Assembly (NCBI GenBank): GCA_013815465.1
Contig: JACDGE010000008.1
Coordinates: forward strand, 1 to 61,407
DNA: 61,407 bases
Direction: 5' to 3'
From: Alphaproteobacteria bacterium
GTDB lineage: Bacteria > Pseudomonadota > Alphaproteobacteria > UBA9655
Shown here: positions 46,825-55,230 of the stretch, in pieces
How positions within the stretch are numbered: the stretch's first letter is position 1
Layout: each line of letters begins with the position of its first letter
Notes under the pieces: generated by a model
What the model was told of the DNA's origin: nothing
The model's input: the letters and a program-made list of their open reading frames with translations, nothing else
Database searches by the model: none
Program-made: the position numbers and the translations under genes

Positions 46825-48120
46825 ATGAAAAAAAATTATAAAGCTATTATAGCTGCAATGATCGGCAATGCATTAGAATATTACGACGTCATGTTGTACG
46901 GATTTTTTGCAACCATGCTGGCGCCTTTATTTTTTCCTACAGACAATCAAGCTATATCTATTATTTCCAGCTTAGGAACATTTGCGGCTGGTTTTATCAT
47001 GAGACCCTTAGGGGGGCTGATATTTGGCCATTTAGGAGATAAGTTCGGCAGACGGCACGCCTTAGTTCTAGCCATTTTGTTGGTTACGATCCCAACCTTT
47101 ACAATAGGTATACTCCCGACCTATGCAGAAATTGGATTAATAGCGCCCATTATTTTGATCCTCTGCCGCCTTTTACAGGGCTTATGTGTGGGAGGAGAAT
47201 ACAGTGGGGCTTCCATTTTTGTGATTGAGTACTCTAAAAAAGGCAAAGAATCCTTTGCTGGAAGTATTTTATGTGCTGCAGGATTTTTTGGAGGTGTGCT
47301 AGGAACTTTAATTGGTTTTCTTTGTACGCTTTCTTGTATGCCTTCGTGGGGATGGCGTATTCCCTTTCTTATCGGAAGTGTTTTTGGGTTAATGGGCTAT
47401 TACATTCGTACAACAGTAAATGAAAGCCCCGATTTTACGCGACAAAAGGATGAAAAAATTGCTTCCGTCCCCCTATTTTCCATTTTAAAGAACAAAAAAA
47501 GAAATCTTTTTTGCACAATGGGCATTGGGGCAACTTCTCTCATTCCTCTTTATTTAGCGTCGGTTTATATGGGCTATATCCTCAGCTCTGAACTTCACGT
47601 GCCAACATCGGAGGTGATGCTCATAAGTGTTGCCCTTAACATTTTTCTAATTGTTCTCCTGCCTTCCATGGGTCTACTTGCTGACAAGATCGGTAAAGAA
47701 CAACTCATGATTTGCACCTGTGCTTTTTCTATTCTTGTTGCCTACCCTTTATTTTTTGCTTTACAAGCAGACTTATCCTTATTCAACATTATTGTTGCCC
47801 AAGCCACCTTAGGAATTATAACCGCTGGATTTGGAGCGCCTAGCATGGCTCTACTTTCCACCTATTTTCCTGTTCATGAGCGGTATAGTGGGATAGGAGT
47901 TGGTTATGCGTTAGGTGGTGCACTCTTAGGAGGCACGGCCCCCCTGATTGTTTTGACGCTCGTTAATTGGTTGGATTTACCCTTCGCGCCCGCATATTAT
48001 CTTATGTTTAGTGGCATTCTTGGAATAACTTGCATTATTGGGGGTAGAAAAACAGATACATGGGCTGACATGTTTGATTCAACCGTGGACCAAATTCCCG
48101 CAGATTTTATCAAAACTTGA
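46825..48120 (+). CDS. MFS transporter, metabolite:proton symporter (MHS/ProP-like) family
   Basis: The 431-residue protein has 12 membrane helices. Family marks are GNALEYYDVMLYGFFA in helix 1, RPLGGLIFGHLGDKFGRRHAL in loop 2-3 and RLLQGLCVGGEYSGASIFVIEY in helices 4-5. MHS members carry proline, betaine, citrate or other carboxylates. The substrate is unknown. It follows the LysR gene and is related to the permease at 48483-49802. Confidence 0.88.
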   Translation: MKKNYKAIIAAMIGNALEYYDVMLYGFFATMLAPLFFPTDNQAISIISSLGTFAAGFIMRPLGGLIFGHLGDKFGRRHALVLAILLVTIPTFTIGILPTYAEIGLIAPIILILCRLLQGLCVGGEYSGASIFVIEYSKKGKESFAGSILCAAGFFGGVLGTLIGFLCTLSCMPSWGWRIPFLIGSVFGLMGYYIRTTVNESPDFTRQKDEKIASVPLFSILKNKKRNLFCTMGIGATSLIPLYLASVYMGYILSSELHVPTSEVMLISVALNIFLIVLLPSMGLLADKIGKEQLMICTCAFSILVAYPLFFALQADLSLFNIIVAQATLGIITAGFGAPSMALLSTYFPVHERYSGIGVGYALGGALLGGTAPLIVLTLVNWLDLPFAPAYYLMFSGILGITCIIGGRKTDTWADMFDSTVDQIPADFIKT

Positions 48121-48482
48121 AGAAGTAAGGCCGAAATTAAAGGCGGGGCGTTATTTATCTTATTGAAAAGGGGGCTCCTTCTCTTCTCGTTCACCCAGCT
48201 TCCTGGAAAGTTTCATCGAGAAACCCCATAAAACAGCCATTTTCAATTGGTTTGGGGTGAGAGGGGGACGCCCTCTCAACATTGCAATTTCTTAGAGAAT
48301 CAGAACGATTTTTTCTATTTCAAATTGTGCTGAACTAATGTATACGTTATTTTAAATAAGGCATACTTTGAAAGATAGCTATGGAGGGCCATGGAATCAT
48401 GTAAATCATTATATCTTATGAATGACTTACCTGATTTTATCCGCCATTGCGTTCTTTCCTCTCAGCTTAGGGAGCTATAAAA
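48121..48482. other. 362-base gap between the two MHS permease genes
   Basis: The gap has one clear inverted repeat, GAGAGGG/CCCTCTC around 48270-48290 with a 5-base loop, followed by no long T-run. An AT-rich stretch at 48300-48480 should hold the promoter of the second permease operon. I see no gene. Confidence 0.4.
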
Positions 48483-49802
48483 ATGACCACTTTAGCAATC
48501 CAACCTTCATTAGAAGGCCGCATTACATCTTCACCGAAGAATAAGGTTTTCTTGTCAGCCTATATTTGTAATATGCTTGAAATGTACGATTTTTTGATTA
48601 CAGGGATGATGTTCCCTTACATCGCGCAATTATTTTTTCCTTTAGAAGATAAGATTTCTGTCCTTTTAGCGGGCTCTTTAACCTTCCTTGTCGGATTTTT
48701 AATGCGGCCCGTAGGAGGGATCTTATTCGGCTATATTGGAGACACATATGGTCGTAAGAAAGCCCTGCTTCTCAGCATCTTTGGCATGGCTATTGCCACA
48801 GCATGCATCGGTCTTTTGCCGACGTATGAATCCATTTCTATTTTCGCTCCCCTCCTGTTGGTTGTTTTAAGATCTGTGCAAGGGTTGTGTATCGGAGGAG
48901 AAGGACAAGGGGCCAGTGTCTTTGTTTTAGAGCATTATCGAGGAGTTAATCCTGGAAAATGGGGAGGATTATTGGCTACATCTAATGGAATGGCGGCTCT
49001 TTTAGCTTTTTTTATTAGTATGTTCGCCATTTCCAGTGACGCTCTCGAAGGAGGGTGGAGGATCTGTTACTTATTCGGGGCAAGTTTAGGCATTGTTGGG
49101 CTTTATTTAAGGTCTTTCATTGGCGAGACTCCGGCATTTACTGAGGTCGATATTAGTAATTCTGAAAAAAGGATTCCCATCATAAAAGTTCTAAAAGATA
49201 GAAAAATTAATATGCTAAATATTATATTATGTGTTGGCATAGGTATTTGCCTTACTTACACGGGTTTTACTTTTGTTAATTTATTTTTAAGTAAAATTTT
49301 AGATTTTTCTTCTTTTATATCACTTTCTTATGCGGCCTTTGGAACCTTTCTTGCTATGATAGCTGTAAGCTTGGGAGGAAGGATATGTGATAAGCTTGGA
49401 CTTTACGAAACACTCAGTTTTTCTCTTCTCTTCATTATCTTCTTCATCTTTCCTATTCATTGGTTGCTGGCTTTAGGAGAAAAATGGTCTATCCTTTTAT
49501 CTTTATTTCTTCTTGCTGTTCCAACAGGAGGAATCTGCGGAAGCATGCCTCATCTTGTCGCAAGCTCATTCTCAACAGATGAGCGATACACGGGGGCAGC
49601 TTTTAGCAATAACCTTGGGCAGGCCTTACTAGGAGGTGTCCAACCGTTTCTTGCCATCTATCTAATCAAGACGACAGATATATTATGGTCTCCGGCCGTT
49701 TACCCTTGCGCTTTAGCATGTTTGTATTTAATATTTATTATGATATTTAGAAAAAAATTAACCTTGTTTCAATATATAGTGCCAGTAAGGAGAAATTCAT
49801 GA
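48483..49802 (+). CDS. MFS transporter, MHS family, coupled to LuxR-like sensors
   Basis: The 439-residue protein has 12 membrane helices and MHS marks: NMLEMYDFLITGMMFPYIAQLFF, RPVGGILFGYIGDTYGRKKAL and RSVQGLCIGGEGQGASVFVLEH. It is a diverged relative of the previous permease. GGGAG lies upstream of the ATG. Its stop overlaps the start of the first HTH-less sensor gene by 4 bases, so the transporter and sensor are made together, which suggests that the sensor binds what the transporter carries. Confidence 0.87.
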   Translation: MTTLAIQPSLEGRITSSPKNKVFLSAYICNMLEMYDFLITGMMFPYIAQLFFPLEDKISVLLAGSLTFLVGFLMRPVGGILFGYIGDTYGRKKALLLSIFGMAIATACIGLLPTYESISIFAPLLLVVLRSVQGLCIGGEGQGASVFVLEHYRGVNPGKWGGLLATSNGMAALLAFFISMFAISSDALEGGWRICYLFGASLGIVGLYLRSFIGETPAFTEVDISNSEKRIPIIKVLKDRKINMLNIILCVGIGICLTYTGFTFVNLFLSKILDFSSFISLSYAAFGTFLAMIAVSLGGRICDKLGLYETLSFSLLFIIFFIFPIHWLLALGEKWSILLSLFLLAVPTGGICGSMPHLVASSFSTDERYTGAAFSNNLGQALLGGVQPFLAIYLIKTTDILWSPAVYPCALACLYLIFIMIFRKKLTLFQYIVPVRRNS

Positions 49803-50314
49803 GCGATCCAAAAATCATTAAATATCCTGATATGAAAGTTATTATGCGGAAAGATTTTTATGAGAAATTCGGGGAGCATTTAAAGAAAATCACAGAAGAT
49901 ACGGGAGCTACTTACTTTGGTCATAATCTGATAAAAAATTATATGGAAGAAGGGCATAAGATAAGTACCTTCTGTACCCATGAAGATTGGCACCAACTCT
50001 ATTGGGACAAATACCGTAATGAAGACCCAATGGAGAAAATTTGCCATCAGGCTGCTAAAAAAAATAACCTTGGGGTTGTTTCTTGGGCAATCGGCCAGCA
50101 GTCAAGCCCTTGCGGCCAAGAAAGAAGAATGCTAACGGGTGTACAAGATGGAATATTTCTTTCTTTTAAAAGGCCAGAAAATTATTTTGAAACATTTCTT
50201 ATTGGATGGGATGATCTAGACCCTGAAAAACTGGATACCCATTATATTTCTCATCTCTCTTCTCTCTTAAAACCATTAAGAGATTATCATTGGGACGTTC
50301 ACAGTAAAGTGTAA
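49799..50314 (+). CDS. LuxR autoinducer-binding-like domain protein without HTH (copy 1)
   Basis: The 171-residue protein resembles the N-terminal sensor domain of LuxR/TraR regulators. Trp64, Tyr68, Asp76-Pro77 and Trp96 are spaced like the conserved ligand-pocket residues of TraR (WxxxY...DP...W). No helix-turn-helix follows; the protein ends at the point where the LuxR sensor would end. It overlaps the permease stop by 4 bases and has AAGGAG upstream. It may bind an acyl or aromatic signal and act by dimer formation with a full regulator elsewhere. The fold assignment is by eye; a different PAS-like sensor is possible. Confidence 0.55.
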   Translation: MSDPKIIKYPDMKVIMRKDFYEKFGEHLKKITEDTGATYFGHNLIKNYMEEGHKISTFCTHEDWHQLYWDKYRNEDPMEKICHQAAKKNNLGVVSWAIGQQSSPCGQERRMLTGVQDGIFLSFKRPENYFETFLIGWDDLDPEKLDTHYISHLSSLLKPLRDYHWDVHSKV

Positions 50315-50358
50315 CCGAGTAGTATTTTTGAGTATATTGTCAAAGAAGGAAGTGATTT

Positions 50359-50874
50359 ATGAGTAATATTAAAATTATTAATTACCCCGAGATGAAAGTT
50401 ATTATGCGAAAAGATTTCTCTTATCATTTTAGCGCACATTTTGAAAATATTACAAAAGAGACAGGGGCCACTTATTTTGGGCATAACTTTATTAAAAACT
50501 ACAGAGAAAAAGGTCACACCATTAGTACCTTCTGTAATAAAGAAGAGTGGCATGAACTTTATTGGAGCAAATATCGCAATGATGATCCCTTAGAAAAAAT
50601 ATGCCACCAGTCTGTCCAAAAAAGTAATTTTGCTGCTGTATCATGGTCAATTGAGTCAGATATAAGCCCGTGCTGTCAGCAAAGGATGAAACTCACAAAA
50701 ACAAGTGATGGCCTCACTTTTTCTTTTAAAAGAAAAGAAAATTACAATGAAACATTTATTTTTGGTTGGGATAAGTTAAAGACGGACCGTTTAGATGCGG
50801 ACTATATTTTCCATTTAGCGTCCCTCCTTAAACCTTTAAGAGATTATCATTGGGAAGTTCACGATAAGGTGTAG
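50359..50874 (+). CDS. LuxR autoinducer-binding-like domain protein without HTH (copy 2)
   Basis: This second 171-residue copy aligns with copy 1 without gaps at about 64% identity (my hand count, 109 of 171). Trp64, Tyr68, Asp76-Pro77 and Trp96 are kept, as are the ends (MKVIMRKDF and LLKPLRDYHW). Differences cluster at residues 97-120, where a ligand-facing loop might be. It follows copy 1 by 44 bases with its own AAGGAAG ribosome binding site. Two diverged sensors side by side suggest two ligands or a heterodimer. Confidence 0.55.
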   Translation: MSNIKIINYPEMKVIMRKDFSYHFSAHFENITKETGATYFGHNFIKNYREKGHTISTFCNKEEWHELYWSKYRNDDPLEKICHQSVQKSNFAAVSWSIESDISPCCQQRMKLTKTSDGLTFSFKRKENYNETFIFGWDKLKTDRLDADYIFHLASLLKPLRDYHWEVHDKV

Positions 50875-50961
50875 GATTAGAGATCTTTCAAAATGAGAAT
50901 GCACCATATGCTTCGAAAGAGGGCTGCTTGTCGCTCTATCTATATAGTTCCTTAATGACGA

Positions 50962-51594
50962 TTACTCCCCAAACCGTCTCATAAAGGTAAGGCGTGCTAT
51001 CCTTAAAGGCTCTTCCTCGAGCAACAAAAAATTGTTTTCTATACCTGGGGTTGTTGAGACAAGAAGGATTTTTTCTCTGACAAAGAGCTGTCTTACCAGA
51101 AATTCTCCTTCCCTTATCTCAATAATACAAATGTTGCCTTGTTCATTTATATAATCTGCTTTTGAAAGTTCAGCCCCCCCTACATAATCTCCTACTCTTA
51201 GGAAAGGAAGCATAGAGTCATCCCTCACCAGAGCAATTAGCATATCCGGATGTGATTTCTTAAAGGATTCAATCTCCTTAAAGAAAAGGAATTGGGATGT
51301 TAAGTTAAAAGAGCTGTCCTTCTGGTCCGGGCTATAAGATTTAGAAATATAGATATAAGGGGCTTCCCCCATTCCTTCTAAAAGCCACTCTTTTGAACAA
51401 ATCAGGCCTTCAGCAGCAAGAAGACTAATGATCTTGTGAACATTTTTTTCAGATATAGGTGAAGCCCCAGACTCCCAATTTGACAAGGAGCCTATGCTTA
51501 TGTGATGGGCAGTTCCAAGCTCCTTCAAAGTCTTGTTAAGCATTGCCCTGCAGGCTTTGAGGCGATTGCCTCTTTCAATATTTTCCATAACCAT
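50962..51594 (-). CDS. XRE/CI-type repressor with degenerate S24 domain
   Basis: The 210-residue protein has a helix-turn-helix at the start (LNKTLKELGTAHHISIGSLS, then NWESGASPISE) and an S24/LexA-like C-terminal domain. The nucleophile Ser127 is present in RDDSMLPFLRVGDYV, but the general-base lysine position holds Arg168 (GEFLVRQL). It is therefore unlikely to cleave itself. It resembles phage or plasmid repressors and faces leftward, away from the structured region at 51.8-52.0 kb that it may control. Confidence 0.8.
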   Translation of the reverse strand: MVMENIERGNRLKACRAMLNKTLKELGTAHHISIGSLSNWESGASPISEKNVHKIISLLAAEGLICSKEWLLEGMGEAPYIYISKSYSPDQKDSSFNLTSQFLFFKEIESFKKSHPDMLIALVRDDSMLPFLRVGDYVGGAELSKADYINEQGNICIIEIREGEFLVRQLFVREKILLVSTTPGIENNFLLLEEEPLRIARLTFMRRFGE

Positions 51595-51778
51595 ATTTTA
51601 AAAAATGAAACCTTTATATAAATTTTAAATTTTTTTGTTGACGTCTCTTTTTTTATATCGTACTTTTATCCTAATGCCAATGGTTGCATTATGTGGGCAA
51701 ATAAAAATTTGGTTGTTTTAGAATTATTTACTAAAATTTGTTTTAGTGATTATTTTTTCTTACTTGGTGTTTGAATAA

Positions 51779-51808
51779 AAAACAAGGAGCCCATGGGCCC
51801 CTTGTTAG
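51779..51808 (-). terminator. strong hairpin terminator read leftward
   Basis: On the minus strand AACAAGGGGCCC and GGGCTCCTTGTT pair with one mismatch around AT, and a T-run (TTTTTT) follows directly. This is the form of a rho-independent terminator for leftward transcription. No leftward CDS lies upstream of it within 2 kb, so it points to an uncharted leftward RNA. Confidence 0.6.
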
Positions 51809-51840
51809 GTTGGTATCTAAGCAGTACCTGGTAGTGGTTT

Positions 51841-52000
51841 TTGTTGTTATTTATGATCTCACCTTAGGGGTGATAAATCGGCAGAGTATTTTTAGCCTCC
51901 ACAAAAATACTCTGCCTAGCCTCCCCAAACTTGCCGAAGGATGGACATGAGTACGTCCTTCTTCACAAGGGGTGTGGGATCAGCAGTCGCTGAAATCACC
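51841..52000. ncRNA. structured non-coding region with a perfect 14-bp hairpin
   Basis: Arms GGCAGAGTATTTTT (51880-51893) and AAAAATACTCTGCC (51903-51916) are exactly complementary with a 9-base loop AGCCTCCAC. TAGCCTCC recurs at 51917-51924 just after the hairpin. Smaller hairpins flank it: TCACC/GGTGA near 51860-51874, GGAC/GTCC near 51943-51958, and TCAGC/GCTGA near 51980-51993; GGTGAT near 51869 could also pair with ATCACC near 51995. No CDS fits. It may be a regulatory RNA (either strand) or a replication or operator site between the CI-like repressor and the DnaA-like gene. The 505-base gap 51595-52099 holds nothing else I can name. Confidence 0.5.
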
Positions 52001-52099
52001 TTTTAAGAAGAATAAACCAGAAAGACCTCGGAAGCAATATAAAATTTTAGAAGAATTTGACGCAAAAAACTTGCGGGCTTAACAGGAAATTATTTATTT

Positions 52100-52552
52100 A
52101 TGCAAAATATAACCTCTTTAAAACAACAGTTAGACAATCACAAAGCTCCGCCAAAATTCATAAAGATTTCGACTGGAAACTCCCCCCAGCCAGATGTAAA
52201 ACTTGTTTTTTCAAAAAAAGATGACTCTTCTCCATATGGTCAAGAAGACGCGACAAGCCCTGATACATTATTGCAGCACGAACACACGAGAGCCACAAAC
52301 AGTATCTCTCAAATAGTGGACCCTTTATGGCAGGATATCTGCGCGGACCTTCTCCATTTGATGGGCCCTGCTTCTGTGCTGAAAGTATGGAAGAGCAAAC
52401 TGGGAGAGCTCTCCTGTCAAGATAACGGTCTTGATATCACTTGCACAACAGAAGAGACCGCAGCGTTTGTTCAGCAATACGATTTTGTTATTTTGGGAAG
52501 CCTACAACGCTATTTCCCAGCTCTTACACAGCTAAGGGTGGGTCATCTGTGA
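52100..52552 (+). CDS. DnaA N-terminal domain-like protein without ATPase
   Basis: The 150-residue protein has a low-complexity start and a C-terminal stretch (about 73-142) that resembles DnaA domain I: PLWQDICADLLHLMGP, VLKVWKSKLGELSC, then LQRYFPAL. There is no AAA+ or DNA-binding domain. DnaA domain I binds DnaB helicase and regulators, so this may be a replicon or phage-type helper. The link to DnaA is by pattern only. It follows the structured region by 100 bases. Confidence 0.55.
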   Translation: MQNITSLKQQLDNHKAPPKFIKISTGNSPQPDVKLVFSKKDDSSPYGQEDATSPDTLLQHEHTRATNSISQIVDPLWQDICADLLHLMGPASVLKVWKSKLGELSCQDNGLDITCTTEETAAFVQQYDFVILGSLQRYFPALTQLRVGHL

Positions 52553-52789
52553 TTGAATGCGCCAGGAAAAATTGAAAGTGAAGCCTTGATTCCTCTTTTT
52601 TCTCCATTGCTGATAGCTGAAGGTACAAGGAGAATGGTTGGTTGTTACCTCTTTAGTGCGCCTGACTCTCGGCATTGGTTCGTAGGGGAGAGATCGTTAC
52701 CTTTTGTGACGTGTTATGTTTAGCTGCGGGAGAGTACTAAGGAACAACCTTCAATATAAATCCTACCTAGGGGATAGCTCCTAATCTGA

Positions 52790-54227
52790 ATGACCTCCTC
52801 CGCAAAAGGAAAGAAGCCGTTATTTTTCTTTTTTGTTTTGCTTTTTCGTCGGTTGTAGAAGCAAGACGTTCCAGTTCATCACGCGTTTCCCGCCACACTG
52901 CTGGAACATCAAAAAAAGGGGGAAGACCAACGGTCCGGAAAGCGAGAGGATCTTCTGTTACACGTAACCGGCCCCAACGCGTATCTAGAGGTGGGGCCCC
53001 CTCTCGGGGGGCAAATGTAAGAACACAGCGTCGAGGTGTTGCTCGGAGGCAAGCGCAGGTAAGGACAGTTGCCGTAAACAAGACACAGCAACCTCAGGTT
53101 CAAGTAGCGACGCAAAGCATACCTCCCTTACCCATATACACCCCCGCGCCTGTTTCAACGCCACCCTTAGCTGCCTACCTCGCTCATACGGAAAGAAATG
53201 CTCAACTGGGGGGATTGGATAAGCTGCATCTCAAGAATTTTTATGGCCAAGGTCAAACAATTGCTGTTATTGAGGAGTCGGGGACATACAACTCCCTAAG
53301 AGATGCCATTAATAACCCCTACGCTCCCCTTTCCCCTGAAAAAAGAGAAAGTTATAGAAATAACTTCCTCACCTCTATTGGAGACCCAAGACCTTTTGCA
53401 CTCCACCCAGAAGAACAAAATGATATCATCCGTGCCATTGATAAAAACCGCTACCACGGTGCTTCAGTTGCATCCATTAGCCTTGACCATGCTCCTCAAG
53501 CAAAAGTTCTTCCCGTAAGTACCTATAGCTCATCTCAGCCACGTGAACTTCATGAATTTTATGATGTGGCAGATGCAATGATGGAACTCTCCACAAGACC
53601 AGAGATTGGAATCATTAATATTTCAGCGGGTCATATTGATACTACCCTGACAACAAAAGCGGAGCGTGATGAACACGGAGTTCTTTTAGGTTACGTGAGC
53701 AATCTATACGCCCAAACTGGCTGAAGCCTTTAGAGCAGCTGCACAGGCAGGAAAAGTCGTGGTCCTGGGCGCAGGAAATAAAGAAAGGGTTATTCACCCT
53801 CCTCTATTTGGACGTCCAAAATCAGGAGACTCATGTGCCCAAATTATGGGACATCTTATCGAAGCCCTTGACCCAGAAACACGCCAATCGGTCCTTATGG
53901 CAGGGGCATTTGATCCAGAAACAAATGCCGCTTGTGATTATTCAAACAAGCCAGGGGATTGGGTAGAAGCGCAAGAAAGATTTCTTTTTGCCCCGGGCAG
54001 GCATTTTCTTTCTTATGAGGACCGGAGTGTTGGAGGAACGCCCTTTGCCGCTCCTTAATATTTGTGCGGCAATTGCCAATCTTTGCTCAACCGGTGCGAC
54101 ACCAAAAAGGGCGATGAAAGCCCTGCTAGATTCCGCCGATAAGGACCCCGATGTCAGAACCTATGGGATGGGCAAGGTACGAGCGGATAAAGCCTTGGAA
54201 TTGCTAGAAGATCCTAACTGGCGATAG
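52790..54227 (+). pseudogene. secreted S8 subtilase-like peptidase, multiply frameshifted
   Basis: Pieces in three frames make one secreted protease-like protein. An ATG at 52790 starts a signal peptide (MTSSAKGKKPLFFFFVLLF) that needs a shift in the T-rich run near 52823-52847 to enter the main frame. That frame has an Arg/Ser-rich stretch, IAVIEESGTY (catalytic Asp site, here Glu) and YHGASVASI (catalytic His). A second shift near 53700-53712 leads to GAGN (oxyanion Asn) and GGTPFAAP, where the catalytic Ser is Pro. A third shift near 54055 leads to ICAAIANLCSTGA and the end. The active site looks dead as well as the frame. Confidence 0.75.
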
Positions 54228-54470
54228 CAAGATCTGAATCAAAGCCCGAAGATGAATCTGGATTGATTCACCGCTTCGATACTGATAGAAAGATAAGATG
54301 AGGGATGCATTCATTGAATTTGTCATCACTTTAAAATTCAGTGCACTCAAGCTGGTTATGTTCTGCTCGCCAGGCCCAAAAAATCGCCAGCGAGAACATC
54401 TTAGAAAGAAGTGGCATAGCTCGATTGGCGTGATGGGGAAGTTGTGAAAAATTTATTTTATTAAAACTTC

Positions 54471-54506
54471 AACACGCATAAACGAAAAAAAGGGCGTGTT
54501 TTTTTC
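54471..54506 (+). terminator. rho-independent terminator
   Basis: AACACGC (54471-54477) pairs with GCGTGTT (54494-54500), and a run of Ts extends to 54506. It ends rightward transcription from the ruined subtilase. The rest of the 347-base gap 54228-54574 shows no gene. Confidence 0.6.
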
Positions 54507-54574
54507 GGATTCGGCTTTTTTTACGCCCATCTCTGAGGTACTATAAGATATCAGACAGAAATCCAGGAAATATA

Positions 54575-55228
54575 ATGAAAATAAAATTTAAAAAAAGATA
54601 TATTTTATATGCTGCGATAATTTCCTCTTTAACTCTTTTAGCTTTAAGCGGGACAATCATGAGCCAAGTCAATGAGCCACAATTCAATATCATACAAGCA
54701 TCGGGAAACATTGAGATCCGAGAATATAAACCTGTCATTGTGGCTCAAGTAGTGATGGGAGGAGAGCGCAAAGAAGCAATTTCGGCAGGGTTTAGAGTCC
54801 TTGCTGACTATATCTTTGGCAATAATTCTCCACAGCAAAAAATTCCCATGACAGCTCCTATAACCCAACAAGCGGGTAAAAAAATTGCCATGACCGCGCC
54901 AGTCATTCAGCAAAAATCCCCAGAGAAAGGTAACTGGAAAATACGATTCGTCATGCCTTCGAACTACACATTGGACACACTACCACAGCCTAACGATCAG
55001 CGAGTGGAGGTTTTGGCGGTTCCGGAAAAGCTTTATGCGGTCATTCGATTTTCCGGGCTTTCAAGCCACGACAACTTAGAGTCTCATCTTGAGGAACTGC
55101 GCACTTACCTAAAAGAGCAAAACCTTCGCCCCATAGATGACCCTGTCATGGCCTTTTATAATCCACCGTGGACTTTGCCTTTCTTGCGACGCAATGAAGT
55201 GATGATTGAAATTTCACCGGGAGGGTAA
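54575..55228 (+). CDS. SOUL heme-binding family protein
   Basis: The 217-residue protein has an N-terminal membrane anchor or signal (about 8-28) and the SOUL/HBP domain: IEIREYKPVIVAQV, the doubled motif KIPMTAPITQQ / KIAMTAPVIQQ, and FYNPPWTLPFLRRNEVMIE at the end. SOUL proteins bind heme or porphyrins; the bacterial role is unclear. AGGAAA precedes the start. The photolyase gene starts 2 bases after the stop, so the two are cotranscribed. Confidence 0.9.
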   Translation: MKIKFKKRYILYAAIISSLTLLALSGTIMSQVNEPQFNIIQASGNIEIREYKPVIVAQVVMGGERKEAISAGFRVLADYIFGNNSPQQKIPMTAPITQQAGKKIAMTAPVIQQKSPEKGNWKIRFVMPSNYTLDTLPQPNDQRVEVLAVPEKLYAVIRFSGLSSHDNLESHLEELRTYLKEQNLRPIDDPVMAFYNPPWTLPFLRRNEVMIEISPGG

Positions 55229-55230
55229 GC

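Noticed and set aside
45864-50874. An integrated prophage
   Set aside because: Apart from the CI-like repressor there are no capsid, tail, terminase or integrase genes, and no attachment repeats were seen.
51595-52099. CRISPR array or known housekeeping RNA (RNase P, tmRNA, SRP RNA) in the structured gap
   Set aside because: There are no regularly spaced repeats, and none of the conserved sequence blocks I know from these RNAs is present.
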